Shown piece by piece: positions 7,249-19,559 of a stretch of DNA of 64,000 nucleotides; position 1 is the first letter of the stretch; each line of letters starts with the position of its first letter. Both the position numbers and the translations under genes were made by a program. The notes below the pieces were generated by a model. It searched no databases. It saw only the letters and a program-made list of their open reading frames with translations, and was not told the origin of the DNA. Source of the stretch: Sipunculus nudus (Eukaryota; Annelida; Sipuncula; Golfingiida; Sipunculidae); the NCBI GenBank assembly GCA_026874595.1, contig CM049308.1, forward strand, positions 34,776,027-34,840,026, read 5' to 3'.

Positions 7249-7805
7249 ATTTTGGCAACTAAATGTCTATACACTACTGTCGAGTGCTTTTGAAATGTTA
7301 ACAAAATAAACTTTAAAGACGCGTTTAACTTTTAACAGTTGTACAATAACATCATGGTTTTACTAACATAATCCACAACACATTTCAACGGACCAGGCCC
7401 AATGACCCGTTTCCATTACGAATCTGTTACTTGGTTGCTTCATTGGTCGCTTAATTCATACTATTATTAATACTTAAGTCACATTGGTCATTTAATATGA
7501 CAAGGATACATTAATCAGCTTTCAAGGGAAAGCCATATTCTTCGAAGTGCTCTTCCACACATTGCTTCGTGCTCTGTTCCTTGTTCTAACCATTTGTACT
7601 CAACGTCCGGAAGTGTATTTTTTCTTTTCGTTTTTCTGTTTGTTAAAAATGGCCGGGGATTTTGCTACGAAGTTCGATAGTGAGATGCACAATGAATCAA
7701 TGAAATTCTATGTTTAGACATCGAGCTAACAAGTGTCCTTTGACGTACACATTATTTTGGCCTTTTATCTTAACCAATGAAACGGATTCATGGTATTTTT
7801 CTTTA

Positions 7806-8100
7806 TTAAGTTAGCATTAGCCTAGAACACCCAAATTGTGAATCCCTGGGCCGTAGCAATAGAGGAGGGGACGGGGGTGGGGTAGAGGGTGAAGGGGTAC
7901 AAAGGAGGACGTCCGATAATGCGGGTGCAATTTCAACTGGGATATGGGTGGATTCACAATGCTTATGGGGGGACAGCCCGAACGAATGATATAGCCAGCT
8001 GGGGCTATTCTCTTGGCGGGTTGGGGCCCGGGGCAGAGGTACACAGGGTACTGGGGACGGGGAGCGGGGAGAGGAGGTGTGTGCCATATTCATGTCATCA
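7806..8100 (-). pseudogene. Fragment of gene Z dual-coding region (copy C)
   Basis: On the minus strand one frame has GYIIRSG...ISQLKLHPHY...PLPHPRPLL, matching the overlap frame of copy A (GYIVRPG...VSQLQLHPHY...PHPRPLL). The next frame is also open and proline-rich (CTPSPSTPPPSPP), like the main gene Z frame. Only the middle of gene Z is present; neither end is seen. It is diverged from A and B, so it is a third lineage, not a recent duplication. Confidence 0.72.
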
Positions 8101-8846
8101 GTGGTCCCAGGCTTCTTCTCAGATCAGCTGCAGACAAGCTGAAGTGCTGCATAATGAATAAAGTGGCAGAATCAGGGAATTGACAGTAGAGAAAATTAGA
8201 GATATACCGAGGAAAACTGATGACGACATAACTGATCAATTCCTTCACCTGGATTCAGCTTATTACCTGTACATGTATCAAACAGCACAGGAACATTTTC
8301 TTGAGCCAGATGAATTTCTTTAAGATGAACACGACAATATAATTAATAAAGAAAGAAAAATACCAAATGACAACAGGAAAGAACTGTAATTATTACATTC
8401 TAATTTTACAAAGTCTGCAATTATGCAAAATGAAAGAATATTTTCAGTGTTATGTTCAGATAAAATCCAAGCCCCAGAAGGTTTTTAAATAGATTGGGCA
8501 GATAGGTAACTCTTTAAACAACATCCAATATTTGGTGACAACTCACACTTTATTTTATCTGTTGTTCTTCACTATGACGAAATTGATGTTTGTAAAACTC
8601 TGGGTTCACATGCCTCTGTACACAAATAATGCATGTTTTATTATACCTTACCAAGCATTCAACCGGTTTTTCGTTCACGGTTACCGGCCATTCGCCGCTA
8701 GCACTCTGGTAAAAAATAAGGTATTGATAAGATAATGTGAGGAGTTGTTGCTTATTTGACTCAACATGAGAAAGGAGCAGAATTAAAAAATTCATGATAA
8801 AAATTTTAAACTCAAAGGTTTGCTGGCAACTGTGGCGACACTCCGG

Positions 8847-8850
<4 letters not shown>

Positions 8851-8904
<54 letters not shown>
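8851..8904. repeat. (AT)n microsatellite followed by a G run
   Basis: About 27 AT units, then TTT and 11 G (8907-8917). Simple-sequence DNA with no coding evidence. Confidence 0.95.
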
Positions 8905-8907
<3 letters not shown>

Positions 8908-9050
8908 GGGGGGGGGGTATTACTATGAGTATCATATATGATAATGTATGGCGTTTATTTTTTTTAACAATGTATGTTTGTGCTTGTTTAGCGTATTTAA
9001 ATTTATTTCATTTCTACTTAACAGGAAACAAGTGACCCATGGGTCATGAC

Positions 9051-10567
9051 GCTCAGCTGACTTGGAAGATATTCGACAAAGGAAATTTTATCATCTGAAT
9101 GGTAGTATATACCCATTCAACTGAAGCATCAAACAGATTAACCAACAGGCCAAGATTGTGACTGTATTTATATATCTCAAAAATAGAAAAAAAATGCATA
9201 AACTTAAAAAAAAATACAGGTGGTGCCACCAGTCTGCAGAAACTGATGAAACACTCCATGATCAATATCCATGCAAACAATTATGGTGATCTCTGCATTA
9301 GTTGTTCTGATACTTCAGCTTTTGTATCAAATTTTCCATTATTCTGAGCTGTACTTTGGAGTGTCATAACTCAAAGGATATGGGTAACAGAGACCTTATT
9401 TCAGGTTTCCATATTGAACTTATCATGGGTCTCCCTGTGTGTCAAGAATGAAGATTCTAGGTCCAGTCGTACGAATTGTACCCTGTTGACAGATAACTAC
9501 ATCCTTTAAGTTCTAAAAAATGGAGGAGAAAAAAATTGTGAAAATTTGAAAACAATACAGGTGGCGCCACCAGTCTGCAGGAAATGATGGAACACCTCCT
9601 GATCAATATGTATGCCAAAAATCATGACCATCAGTGTTGTAGTCATTGAGATGTTGCAGTTTGTTTTTATCAAATTTTCCATTATTCTGGGGGTAATTGG
9701 GAGCCCCCCACAGCTCAAAGGATATGGGTAACAGAGACTTTATTTCAGGTTTCCATGGAAACTTTTCATAGGTCTCTCACTGTGTCAAGAATGAAGATTC
9801 TAGGTCCAGTTTTTTGTGCCCTTTTAACAGCAGTTCACATTTTTAAAGGTCTCAAAAATAGAGAAAACAATTCTTATTAATTGAAAAATACAGGTGGTGC
9901 CACCAGTCTGCAGAAACTGATGAAACATACCATGGTCAATATGTATGCCAAAATTCGTGACCGTCAGTGATGTAGTTGATGAGATATTGAAGTTTTTGTA
10001 TGAAATGTTTGACTATTCTGGGGTACTGTGGGGCCCCATAGCTCAAAGGATATGGGTAACAGAGACCTAATTTCAAGTTTCCAAGGAGATTTTTCATTGA
10101 CCTCTCAGTGTGTCAAGAATTAAGATTCTAGGTCCAGTCTTGACGATTTGTGGCTTGTTAACAGATGTTCACATTTTTGAAGGTTTCATAAATAGAAAAA
10201 AAAAAATTCGTAAAAAATCGAAAAATACAGGTGGCGCCACCAGTCTGCAGGAACTGATGGAACATCTCATGATCAATATGTATGCCAAAAATCATGACCA
10301 TCAGTCAAGTAGTTAATGAGATATTAATTTTTTGTATGAAATTTTTGACTATTCTAGGGGGTACTTTGGGGCCCCAAAGCTTGAAGGATATGGGTCACAG
10401 GGACCTAATTTCTGGTTTCAAAGGAGATTTTCCATGGACCTCTCAGAATCCTAAGTTACAAGATTCTAGGTCCAGCGGTAACGATTTGTGCCTGGTTAAC
10501 GGACGGACAGACGGACGACGGACAAAGAGTGATCGCTATAGCTCGGATGACTTTCACTCAGCTGAGC
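9051..10567. mobile_element. Non-autonomous transposon-like element with 335-bp internal tandem repeats
   Basis: A unit of about 332-340 bp recurs with starts marked by GTGGYGCCACCAGTCTGCAG at 9221, 9561, 9893 and 10231. Each unit carries ATGACCATCAGT, GGGGCCCC, CAAAGGATATGGGTAACAGAGAC and AAGATTCTAGGTCCAG. The junction GGTGGCGCCACC is a perfect palindrome. The block starts at GCTCAGCTGA (9051) and ends at TCAGCTGAGC (10558-10567), which are inverted, next to a GGACGGACAGACGGACGACGG tail. Similar ends occur at 13951, 26946-26974 and 37065, so this is a dispersed family. No coding capacity seen. Confidence 0.7.
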
Positions 10568-10570
10568 TAT

Positions 10571-11894
10571 AAAATGACACACTCACAAATGGGAGGCAAA
10601 TTACTTTTCCTTGAACGATTTTCTTATTATTCACGAGCTATTACCCTTTACTTTGGTTTGAAAGATTATATACCCCTTAATTTAATATATGTCGCTCTCC
10701 CTTAAACCAAAAGCAGCCAACATTATAAGATAGACATAGATCGAAAGCTATGCTTCTAATGTCGGCAATATAAGAACTGGTATTTTCAGCGAATCATCAA
10801 TGCCTCTACTTGACCAGTTTTACATTTTTTTGTGCAGGTTTAGAAAAGGATTTTTTGGCAAGATTTAGCTGCAAGGTTCGGTGTGTCACAAGCATGTCAG
10901 CAGATGGGCAAATTATTTATATAATTCATAAAAATCCTTAAAGCTATGCTACATTCTGATGGGTAAATGACGGCATCAGCCTCCAACAGGTTCATAACAG
11001 ACTGTGTAATGGCTAGTACACAGGTGCTATTTAAACATTGTTATAAATATTTGAGAGGAAGAAAGGGATAAAAGAAATGTTAAAAAGTAAATAAAAATAT
11101 GATTCTATATTTATGTCTTGGATTTTCAGAATTTTATGCTCGTGGAGTCCAGGCTTGCACCAAAACGGAGCAAGGTTTCTGGCCAAAAAGGAGCACTGGC
11201 AGTGTCTGGCCAAATGGTGGCTGAATAAGTAGGGCCTACAGAAGGCAAAAAGTTCTGAGAATTAGAACACGAGCAAAGATCTTGACACCCTTCACAAAAT
11301 CCATTCAGTGATGAAGGAAGTTCAAGGAACCAGGAAGTCCAAACCTCAGCTACTTTTACAAGTTGCACCATGATGAGAATGTTTTCAACAATTACTGGTC
11401 AATTTTCATTTAAAATCAAGTAAAACGTGTTCTACTTTTTTTACAAATAAATCAACAGAAGCTCTGTATACACAATACACCTTTAGTGCTTTTCTCTTCA
11501 AAATATTAAAATTTCTTCCAATATTTCATTCTAATCTTAGAATCATAATTATACTCCTGTAAACAAGAGCACCTGGCGGAATCAGTTTATTAAAAATATA
11601 GAGCCCGTTTTATAAATATTTATTTTCCGTTTTATTAAAATCAATATTCGCGAATTTTGGGATTTCTCTTTATATTTTATCAAATATGGCTATAAGTGAC
11701 GACAGGGACCCCACAGATGATCGGTCGAGAGGGTGCCAGAACAAGAACTATCAATAAATCTGTTTACATGTTACCTGAAGCCTGAGTACTCACCTCACCT
11801 TCCTTATCCTGTCGTTACAGGGAGAAATCTGTTGATCGTCATCAAAGCCTGTACTGCGCCGAAATGCAGTTACTTCGGATGAAAGGCCAGGGCC
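10571..11894. other. No gene seen
   Basis: AT-rich sequence; no domain, repeat array or RNA gene recognised. Short open frames here have no protein-like features. Confidence 0.5.
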
Positions 11895-12330
11895 ATGTGT
11901 CACTTTCTGAAAGTTAATGTTCCATTAAAAGATGTGCCATACCATTGTGGAGTGTTTGGACTCGAGACGTCTACCAAGGATGAACCCGATAAGCACTGCT
12001 TAGAAACACATCAAGGCGCCGATGATGCAGCTGTTGTCAATGTAAATCCCTATACAGTGACAATCAGCGATGACTCCAATGGGGATGGAGATCTGTTCGT
12101 TCTGAGAGCCACAGATATGGGTGTCGCAAGTCCAGGTGGAATTGTGTTAAAGGATGGAGCCAGAAAGTCTGACAAGAAGTATAGCTTTTTTTCAGGGCCA
12201 GGATATTCCAATCGGTGCGATTGTTACTGATCGTCACAGAAGAATTTACCAGTGGATAAAAAGGACACCTTGAGTCGGTTTATCACTTTTATGATATCCA
12301 GCATGTAGCAAAAGGTGAGAATATCATATA
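11895..12330 (+). pseudogene. Degenerate zinc-finger/DDE-like transposon-associated gene fragment
   Basis: The 111-codon frame contains VPYHCGVFGLETSTKDE and KHCLETH, which has the form of a C2H2 zinc finger with the second cysteine changed to Phe. After its stop, another frame reads IVTDRHRRIYQWIKR, then degenerate sequence ending near a HVAKG-like motif. That resembles the VTDRH...YDVWHVAKG block of a multi-copy, transposase-like protein family common in fish and invertebrates (family recalled from knowledge, not searched). The two parts are consistent with one decayed gene. Confidence 0.45.
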
Positions 12331-13580
12331 AAAAGTGGTTAGTGTTCCATGATGCTGACCTGAATTGAAATCTATTAACGTATCAAAATTCTGCCCTTAA
12401 TAATTCAGAGTAGTTAAGCCTGGAGAGAAGTGACAGGTGGCATTCATTCCTTCTTTAAATCCCCCAGTCTGGTAACATTGTAAAGTATGTGAAAAAAAAT
12501 AGCATTTTAGACAACAAATCATTAACAGGGAATCAGGAACTGGTGCAACTGTAATAACTAAATCAATTCCTGAAAACTTACCTTTACATCTCTTGTGCAT
12601 CCCCTTTCCTCTCTTTTTCCACCGACCTTAATATTTTCGCCAGAAAGATATGTTTTTTGATAAGCTGATATTATGATTTCAACCAGTCATGTAGGACTCG
12701 CTTTCGGACTTGGACTCGAGTCCGGACTTGAGTCAACTTATTCTTGGACTTGGACTCGGAGTCGAGCGTCCCGGACTTGACTGGCCTGAAATCAAAATTG
12801 GATAATGTGGACTTGACTTCAACACTGAATTCAACACTGCAAATAGAATTATAATTGGAATTAACCTTATATAAGAGAAGAAACATAACCACAGCTGCCG
12901 ATTAAAAAAAACATGTCGGGTTCATAACACTGGAGTTGCAGCTGCTTCATAAACAAAGCACATACGTATGAAGAGGGCAAAATGTCAAAGGGAAATCTAC
13001 TAGACTGCAAATGTCTTATGATTAGTGTTCAACACTGAACTGTTATGTGCAATTTTTAATACAGGTCTCATATATGACGATTAGCTATGAAAAGTAATTT
13101 ATTACAAATAAGGATCACTTCAGTGGCTTGTCACAATAATATATAACAATCATGTATTCAAAATAGTTCATATCTCACTGCAAAATCAATTCAACATTTC
13201 AATGTTTAATTGTGAAAAAAATAATATTTATGTTTATAAAAAAGCACTATCAATGAAAACAACCTTCAGGATGGTTAAAATATCCTATATATTATAATGT
13301 TTCATTCAGATTTGTGTCAGGGATTGCTCTCAGGCTTACCTTGGTTGCATGTTGGTTTTGGAGTGTCTGTCCGTCTCTCTGTTCGTCTTTCTGTCACTGT
13401 CTGTCATGTTTTCATTTCCGTACCATAACTTGTCTAAGTCTTTTGTATTAACAAAAGACCTGAAGCTGTCTATATATCTCTTTATGCATAAATAACCATT
13501 GTAATACTGAATAATTATGCATACAGTTAATACAATGAGGCTAACAAGCAATTTGTACAAGTTTATTGAGTTAACAGGTT
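12330..13580. repeat. Mostly featureless; GGACTTGGACTCGAGTC repeat at about 12685-12840
   Basis: Imperfect copies of GGACTTGGACTCGAGTC and variants occur in both orientations at 12685-12840, a short degenerate palindromic minisatellite. The rest is AT-rich with nothing recognised. Confidence 0.6.
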
Positions 13581-13590
13581 TTTTTTCAGA

Positions 13591-13760
13591 ATGATTAAAA
13601 TTCACCGAACAAGGCTGCAGACAAAGAGGGAGGAGAAAAAGAAACGTGCAGAAGCAGGAAAAGGTTCAACAGAAGGAGGCTGTGAAGCAGAAGAAGGACG
13701 AGGTTAAGCAGGAGGAGGAGAAGAAGCGGAAAGAGGATGTTAAACAGAAGGAGGATGAAG
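13591..13760 (+). other. K/E-rich coiled-coil-like open stretch, possible exon
   Basis: A TTTTTTTTCAG splice-acceptor-like sequence precedes about 55 open codons rich in K, E and Q with the repeat VKQK-DEVKQE. No convincing donor follows before a (CT)n(TA)n microsatellite (13797-13872). It could be an exon with a coiled coil or purine-rich simple sequence. Weak evidence. Confidence 0.25.
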
Positions 13761-13790
13761 TCACATATATTAATGTACATAATAATTATA

Positions 13791-13796
<6 letters not shown>

Positions 13797-13872
<76 letters not shown>
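13797..13872. repeat. (CT)n(TA)n microsatellite
   Basis: About 12 CT units run directly into about 25 TA units. Just downstream (13951-13961) TTCAGCTGAGC matches the end of the 9051-10567 element in reverse orientation. Confidence 0.95.
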
Positions 13873-13878
<6 letters not shown>

Positions 13879-14124
13879 CTTAATATATATTTTTAGGCAT
13901 CTATACAAAAAGAAACAAATATATTTTGCACTTGCTAATTTTTTCCCGAATTCAGCTGAGCGACGTGACCCATTGGTCTCTTGTATTTTGTCCCAGTTGG
14001 TCATTACCATGTACATATTATTTATGGATTAAGCTGTTCAACTGAGCTCCATGACAAAATTATTATTTAGTTATTAAATCAAACTAATTGGTACTTTTGT
14101 TCATTTTACATGTTACCATTTTAG

Positions 14125-14222
14125 CGGATTTTACGCAAGCTCATCAGCTGGCAAAAGATGCGGAAGAAACTTCCAACTTGATTGAATCTGAGGAAGACGT
14201 TGTACCAGTTAAAGAGATTTAG
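14125..14222 (+). other. Possible terminal coding exon (acidic C-terminus)
   Basis: After a TTACCATTTTAG acceptor-like sequence, 32 codons (after two bases finishing the previous codon) read DFTQAHQLAKDAEE...EEDVVPVKEI and end in TAG. The composition is protein-like and the acceptor is plausible. With the K/E-rich stretch at 13591-13760 it could be the 3' end of a host gene on the plus strand. No family recognised. Confidence 0.3.
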
Positions 14223-14454
14223 ACCACAAGCAGTTATTGAAGGTATTACAAATTGTTTCCTTAGAGTGAAAAGATTGCCCTTCGCATTGTCCTCCCAAAC
14301 CTCCAAAGTTGAACACTGGGGGGCCCCTTAGACCTGGCCAAGTTGTTTTCTGTATTTTATATGAATTATTGGGGTTTAAATGTAGAAAATGTCAAAGCTC
14401 CAGCACAGGCATTTTTCAACACATAAGGGTGCTTTTCCATGTACGCGTTTTGCA

Positions 14455-14800
14455 AGCCTTTGCCGCGCGGCTGCCGCGCGGCGAAAATCCAACCAGTTTA
14501 AAAGTCATGTGCTATTTCCATGTATGCGATTGCCGCGCGGCAAACGCACGCGTCAGTTTTGGAATCCAGCAGTGCTGGATTTCTGCGTTTGCCGCGCGGC
14601 AAACGCATGGGAATTCCGCCTTAATGACGTCACATTTGGGGGTTTCCCCGTACTCGTGTGTTTAAGTCCGTTCAGTTGTGTCAGGAAGGCATGCGATTGC
14701 CGCGCGACAAACGCTTACAAAACGCTCACATGGAAAAGGACTGGCCGCGCGGCTAACGCATGCGTTTGACGCGCGGCAGTTTCTGCCGCGCACATGGAAA
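14455..14800. repeat. Cluster of GCCGCGCGGC palindromes
   Basis: TGCCGCGCGGC and variants, often within GCGTTTGCCGCGCGGCAAACGC, occur about eight times in 350 bp (14462, 14473, 14532, 14591, 14698, 14743, and degenerate copies to 14790). They stand out in an AT-rich setting. Interleaved are CATGGAAAAGG pieces, which recur with GC-rich motifs at 49230-49450 and 51290-51360, pointing to a dispersed family. A 32-bp triplication (GTTTCAGGGTCAGATGTGA) follows at 14810-14885. Confidence 0.75.
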
Positions 14801-15739
14801 AGCACAGTTTCAGGTTCAGACGTGATAGTTGTAAGTTTCAGGGTCAGATGTGACAGTTGTCAGTTTCAGGGTCAGATGTGGTTCAACTGATCGATTTCAC
14901 CCTTCAGTACAGGTGTACTTTGCATCAAGGTCATTGTCCTTCATAACGCTTATACCCGGCTTGTTTATTTCAGTGTCACAGCTGGTCTTGTTAACAGTAA
15001 CCTACCTGACTACATACTGATGACGAGTGCTGTTGCACGATGCTGGTTCTACCCACTTGCATATAAACACCAACGCTTGTAAAATATTTAACATGAAGAG
15101 CATGTTTAAGCTTTTTAAATTTTACTTATTCGCAGGAATTCAATCCCTAACAAAGCGCATGTCGGTCAGACATCCCATAAATTTAAATAGTAAAAAAAAA
15201 AAAAAATCAAACATTAGAAAAACTCGGAATGACACGAAACTAGAAAATTTGTTAGGAAAGAGAAAGTACAGCACACATTCTAAATAACCGTTCATATATT
15301 TCCGAATGATAACATTTAAAGACAATAACTAGCAAAAAGTGTTACAATTTACTTTGATGTCTTTTTAATAATATTACAAATTTATTTATTCCTTGTGGCC
15401 ATTGAATATCCTTTGTCCTTACCATAATTTTTTATGGAATTTTTATAATAGAAATTCATAAATCTGTTTCATCTACACATTATTGCTGTAATAAAATTGT
15501 TATAATAGCATGTATCTAAACAAAATTATACCTGGAGTTTGTTGTACATTACCGGCTAGTTCACACTTATATTAACAGTTACACATTAAGTGTTCATACA
15601 CATTAAGTGTTCATAAAGAACTTCATATAAATTATCAAAAACATAAAACATATTTATCAACAAGCTGATAAAAAATTACTGATAGAATTTAAACGAACCT
15701 TGTAGCTTGCACTGCCACATCCCTTCAGGTTTTTAAAAA

Positions 15740-16380
15740 ATCAATTGATGCCGCGAGCGCCAGTTAAAGGAACTAGAACAGCTGCAAGATGTGTCCAAAA
15801 ATGCTGAGACCATCATACACACGCTCACCTAGCAGCTTACCAAGAAAACTGTATCACTAACTATATGTATTTACGTAAAGTCAAATGCATGTATCAAGTG
15901 TTAAGTTGTGTCCAAAAATGCTGAGACGTACTCATAGACAAGCTCACCTAGTCGCGTATCCAGAAAATTGTATCACTTACAAAATGTATTTACGTAAAGT
16001 CAAATGCATGTAACAAGTCTTTAGTCCTTTTGCAATGATATATTTGTGGCTTGAGAACACAATCACACGTATGTTTATACCATTGGAGTTTGATGAGGCT
16101 GCACTGGGTTGGTTTTGTTAAATTAAAAACATCAACGACGCACGCATATGTTCTTGTGGAAGTCTGATTTATTAATATCTATAAATTGATCAATAAGGAA
16201 TTGTCTAGAATATTCGATACAATTGACCGTAACGCGAGCATTGCTGATTAATACCATGTGCACCCTCCCCCCCCCCCCCCAGTGTATTAAGGTTCATTGT
16301 GTCAAACGCTTTTGATAAATTAAGGAATGCATCTCTCTCCGCTCATCTTTTAAGGTTGCATATTCCTCTATTGGTATAGG
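15740..16380 (-). mobile_element. LINE reverse-transcriptase fragment (also at 34970-35470)
   Basis: On the minus strand, 16283-16333 reads DAFLNLSKAFDTMN, the 'LDLSKAFDTINH' palm motif of non-LTR reverse transcriptases. The nucleotide sequence from 15740 to 16330 matches 34970-35470 in blocks: GCCAGTTAAAGG, CCAAAAATGCTGAGACCATCATAC, CAACGACGCACG, GTGTCAAACGCTTTT. Both copies are decayed. A 14-nt C run (16267-16280) interrupts this one. Confidence 0.65.
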
Positions 16381-16399
16381 CAGCACCGAGATCGATCCA

Positions 16400-18420
16400 T
16401 GAGTCACGTGATACTGACAAACCCACAGCACACATACAACCCAGGAATTTATTCATCTGACATGTTCCTCTCAACTGTTTAGTACTACTTAGCTGGTTAT
16501 TTAGCTAATCATTACTTTTACTACATGAAAGAAAATTGCAAATGAAAACAGTCGATCAAAAAAGATAGCGTCCTGCTAAATATACTATCATTACACATTT
16601 TAAATGGCTTTTTAAAGTAATCTCTGGCTCTTGTGAACCCTCATGAGCATTATTTCCATGTTCTTATCAGACCGACACGTGTCCCCTTAAAGCCACGACC
16701 TCACACACCAGTTCTTTCTGACAAAATCTCATCGGAGTTCGAAGTGGTGACCTTGATCTTCAAGGTCAAATCTGCTGAAGTCAAGAATCATTGTTTTGAG
16801 ACAGTGCATATTTTACCCCGAATGTTTATGGATAGTCAATAGGGGGAGACATGTTTCAGCCCTGCAAATATAAAGCCATTTTAGTTAACTACTTGGTTGG
16901 CATCCATGAAGAGAGAAAACTTCAACACCCCAACAGGAGTTCATAGTTGTGTGGAGTGTGTGTAGTTTGGACTGAGTGTGATGCCGGGCCTACAGTATTC
17001 AACCAAACGGCATGGAAGAGTCTGGCAGTCATCAACAGAAATATTCATAGAGTATTGGAGTAAATATACAACGGATTATTGCGGTTGCATTCTTTATTGT
17101 ATTTGTACATGGTGAAAAAAGCTGATCTTCATACTCTGGAGCGCAGTTTTCACCTGTCCCTATGACCTGGTCCTAGGCGTGCGTGGAGTTATGTAAACAA
17201 ACACTACTTTTAACTAAATAATTATTAGCGACTGACTTACGGACGAAAATAAAAAGACTGACAGTCAAGACCTTGTACAGAGATTTCAAGTTCCAATGCA
17301 TTCTTTAATAATGCACTTGCTACTACTATGCCAGTTCAGTAATAAACAGTTTAATTAAATTATCGCAGTGGGAGTCTGAACACACAGCTCGCACGATGTA
17401 TGAATAAAGATATACAAGTTTAATGTCTGGATATAATTTCATAAAATGAGATGATTTAATTTGTACTGAGATGAAAAGAATGCGCCAGTTAAGGTGTTTG
17501 CATCAACCATTGAGCATGAGCCATCTCCCAGTCAGTTTTGACTTACAATGTATCAACTGTGCATGTATCAATTTAGCAGGCTGAAGACTCGTGGCCTCAG
17601 AATTTTTTTTTATTTATTAACATTGGAATTTGTAACATGTAACATTTATCAGGCTTCTTTACCGCTCTAATAAAAATCAATGTAGCCAGCATTTCTGCAC
17701 ATCCTGTGGTCATCTCTAGACAGTGGAGTGCTCCCCAAAATATAGTCAAAATATATGATCATCCCCCTTCTACTTTTACTATATTGGCTATGACAAGAGA
17801 ATTAAAAATTACTGTATAATCAAAATGATCAATTTTACTACAATAAGGAGGAGTATGACTGCCACTGCAGACCCCCTGTGATTTACAGTGTGTCGTCTTC
17901 ATTCAAGTGTTGTGTTTTTCAGGGTCGAATGCCCTATGTTATTACATGAAGAAATATGACACTCCATTGATGCTATTTTATTTTAAGATTAAGGATACTC
18001 AAATAAAGTCATGCCTTCTGTTTTGAACTAAAGGACATCCACATGTCCATCTTTTTCTTTTTTGGTTACACAACTCTTGTAATTTTTTTTTCAATCATTA
18101 ACATTGTCCAGATACCAGGTTCTATTCCTACTCAGACTCCTTGTGTCAAATATGTTTTACCTCAAGGTGCTCTTGAAAATAGTTTTGGGATGTCTATCAA
18201 GTCCAATTAGCCGAGGAACGTATTTCAGTTGAGATTGGAGAAAAACAGCTAATATTTAGAAAATAATATATATACCTCACGGAACCAGCTGCCGTCGGTT
18301 TCACGCTTTTGCAAGTTTTGGCGATCGTCAAGCAGACTGCGACATTTTCTGTTTATCCCCCGGCCCCCCCCCCCCCGTTCTGTTTTTGGCTAAAATGCTT
18401 ATCTTTATTTGAAAGAATGT
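16400..18420. other. No gene seen
   Basis: AT-rich sequence with scattered short open frames lacking protein-like features. A CCATTTTAG/GTCAAG-rich segment near 16740-16800 and a 13-nt C run at 18364 are the only notable points. Confidence 0.5.
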
Positions 18421-18424
18421 CATG

Positions 18425-19000
18425 AAAAATTGAAATTTTCATAAAAAATGCACATGTACGGACTTTTTTCGCAATGCCTGCAGTGTTTGCAGATTATGAC
18501 CAGTTACAGATCGAGTTTGCGTTTCTTCCCAGTTGACCTTAATTTTGTCTGTATGACGGCTGCTGAACATAGAAAATTGCATGAAAAAAAAAATAGAAAT
18601 TTTCATGATAATTGCACGTTCAGACTTTTTTTCGCAATGCCTGCACATATTAGCCTGATTTTTGGTGTGTGGCTTGATCATGACCATTTAAGACTGCCAA
18701 AGTACAGAAAATTTCATGCAAATAGACATTTTCAGGAAAAATTCAAAGGTACAGACTTTTTTTGCAGTGCTTTCAGATATTGACCTGATTAATTGTTCCT
18801 AGCCAGGTCATGGCCAGTTACAGTTCGGGTTTGCGTTTCGTCGCGGTAGACTTACTTTTGACAGTTCGACAGCTCCTGAACATATAAATGCACATGTAGA
18901 GACTTTTTTTTCTCAATATCCGCGGATATTGGCCTATTTTTGGTGTGTGCGTGATAATGACCACTTACAGATAAGTTCACCTACTTTTGACCGTATGACA
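18425..19000. repeat. About 170-bp tandem repeat, 3-4 units
   Basis: Units share TTTTCA-GA-AAATTG/CACATGTA, CAGACTTTTTTTCGCAATGCCTGCA, GACCAGTTACAG and GACAGCTGCTGAACATA. Units are diverged and of unequal length. No coding signal. Confidence 0.7.
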
Positions 19001-19192
19001 GCTATAGAAAATATAAAAATATATATTTATATATTTAGATTTTTATTCATTGCCGCTATACCCAGGCCAAAACACTCACCGTTTCCTAACATTTTAAACG
19101 ATTCCATGTTATGTTATACATAGCAGTGATCTATAGTATTGTTTAATTAAATTTTGATATCCTAGGCACGTGGATATGGTACCTCCTTAGCA

Positions 19193-19477
19193 TCACAGTT
19201 TATTCGCCAGTCGAAGCCCGACATCATCCTTGGTCTTATGAAGCTTTTCAATGTAGGACCATCGCACAGTTGCTGTTGGAGATTATATTGAACCGAGGGC
19301 TTGTATAAGATTTCTGGTGAGCTTTAGCATGTGGCAAGCATCCATGATGATGAAGACCTTGTGATTAGTTTTGGGGTGTATGGAGGACGGGTTAATATCT
19401 CCCACATTCTAGTTGAACCCCAACTCTCTGCACCTGCCTAAATTGGTGGCATGGCCATCCATGTGTAGTCCAGCCTC
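19193..19477 (-). pseudogene. THAP9/P-element transposase fragment
   Basis: A 95-codon stretch on the minus strand matches P-element/THAP9 transposases, which cut and paste DNA transposons. It reads HMDG-ATNLGRCRELGFN, then HPKTNHKVFIIMDACHMLKL (the family's DACHMLKL-RN signature), then RWSYIEKLH and DVGLRLANKL. Two in-frame stops interrupt it (after GFN and after QALGS) and it ends in TGA, so it is dead. No THAP domain or element ends were found. A 17-nt G run lies at 19540-19556. Confidence 0.82.
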
Positions 19478-19559
19478 ACTCAACAAAAACTCCAGTCTGC
19501 ATAGAACACCGTTTATTGTTCATCCATTATCCGTAGGGCGGGGGGGGGGGGGGGGGAAT

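Noticed and set aside
8820-9035. Open frame with (YI)n across the AT microsatellite
   Set aside because: The peptide is a translation of simple sequence.
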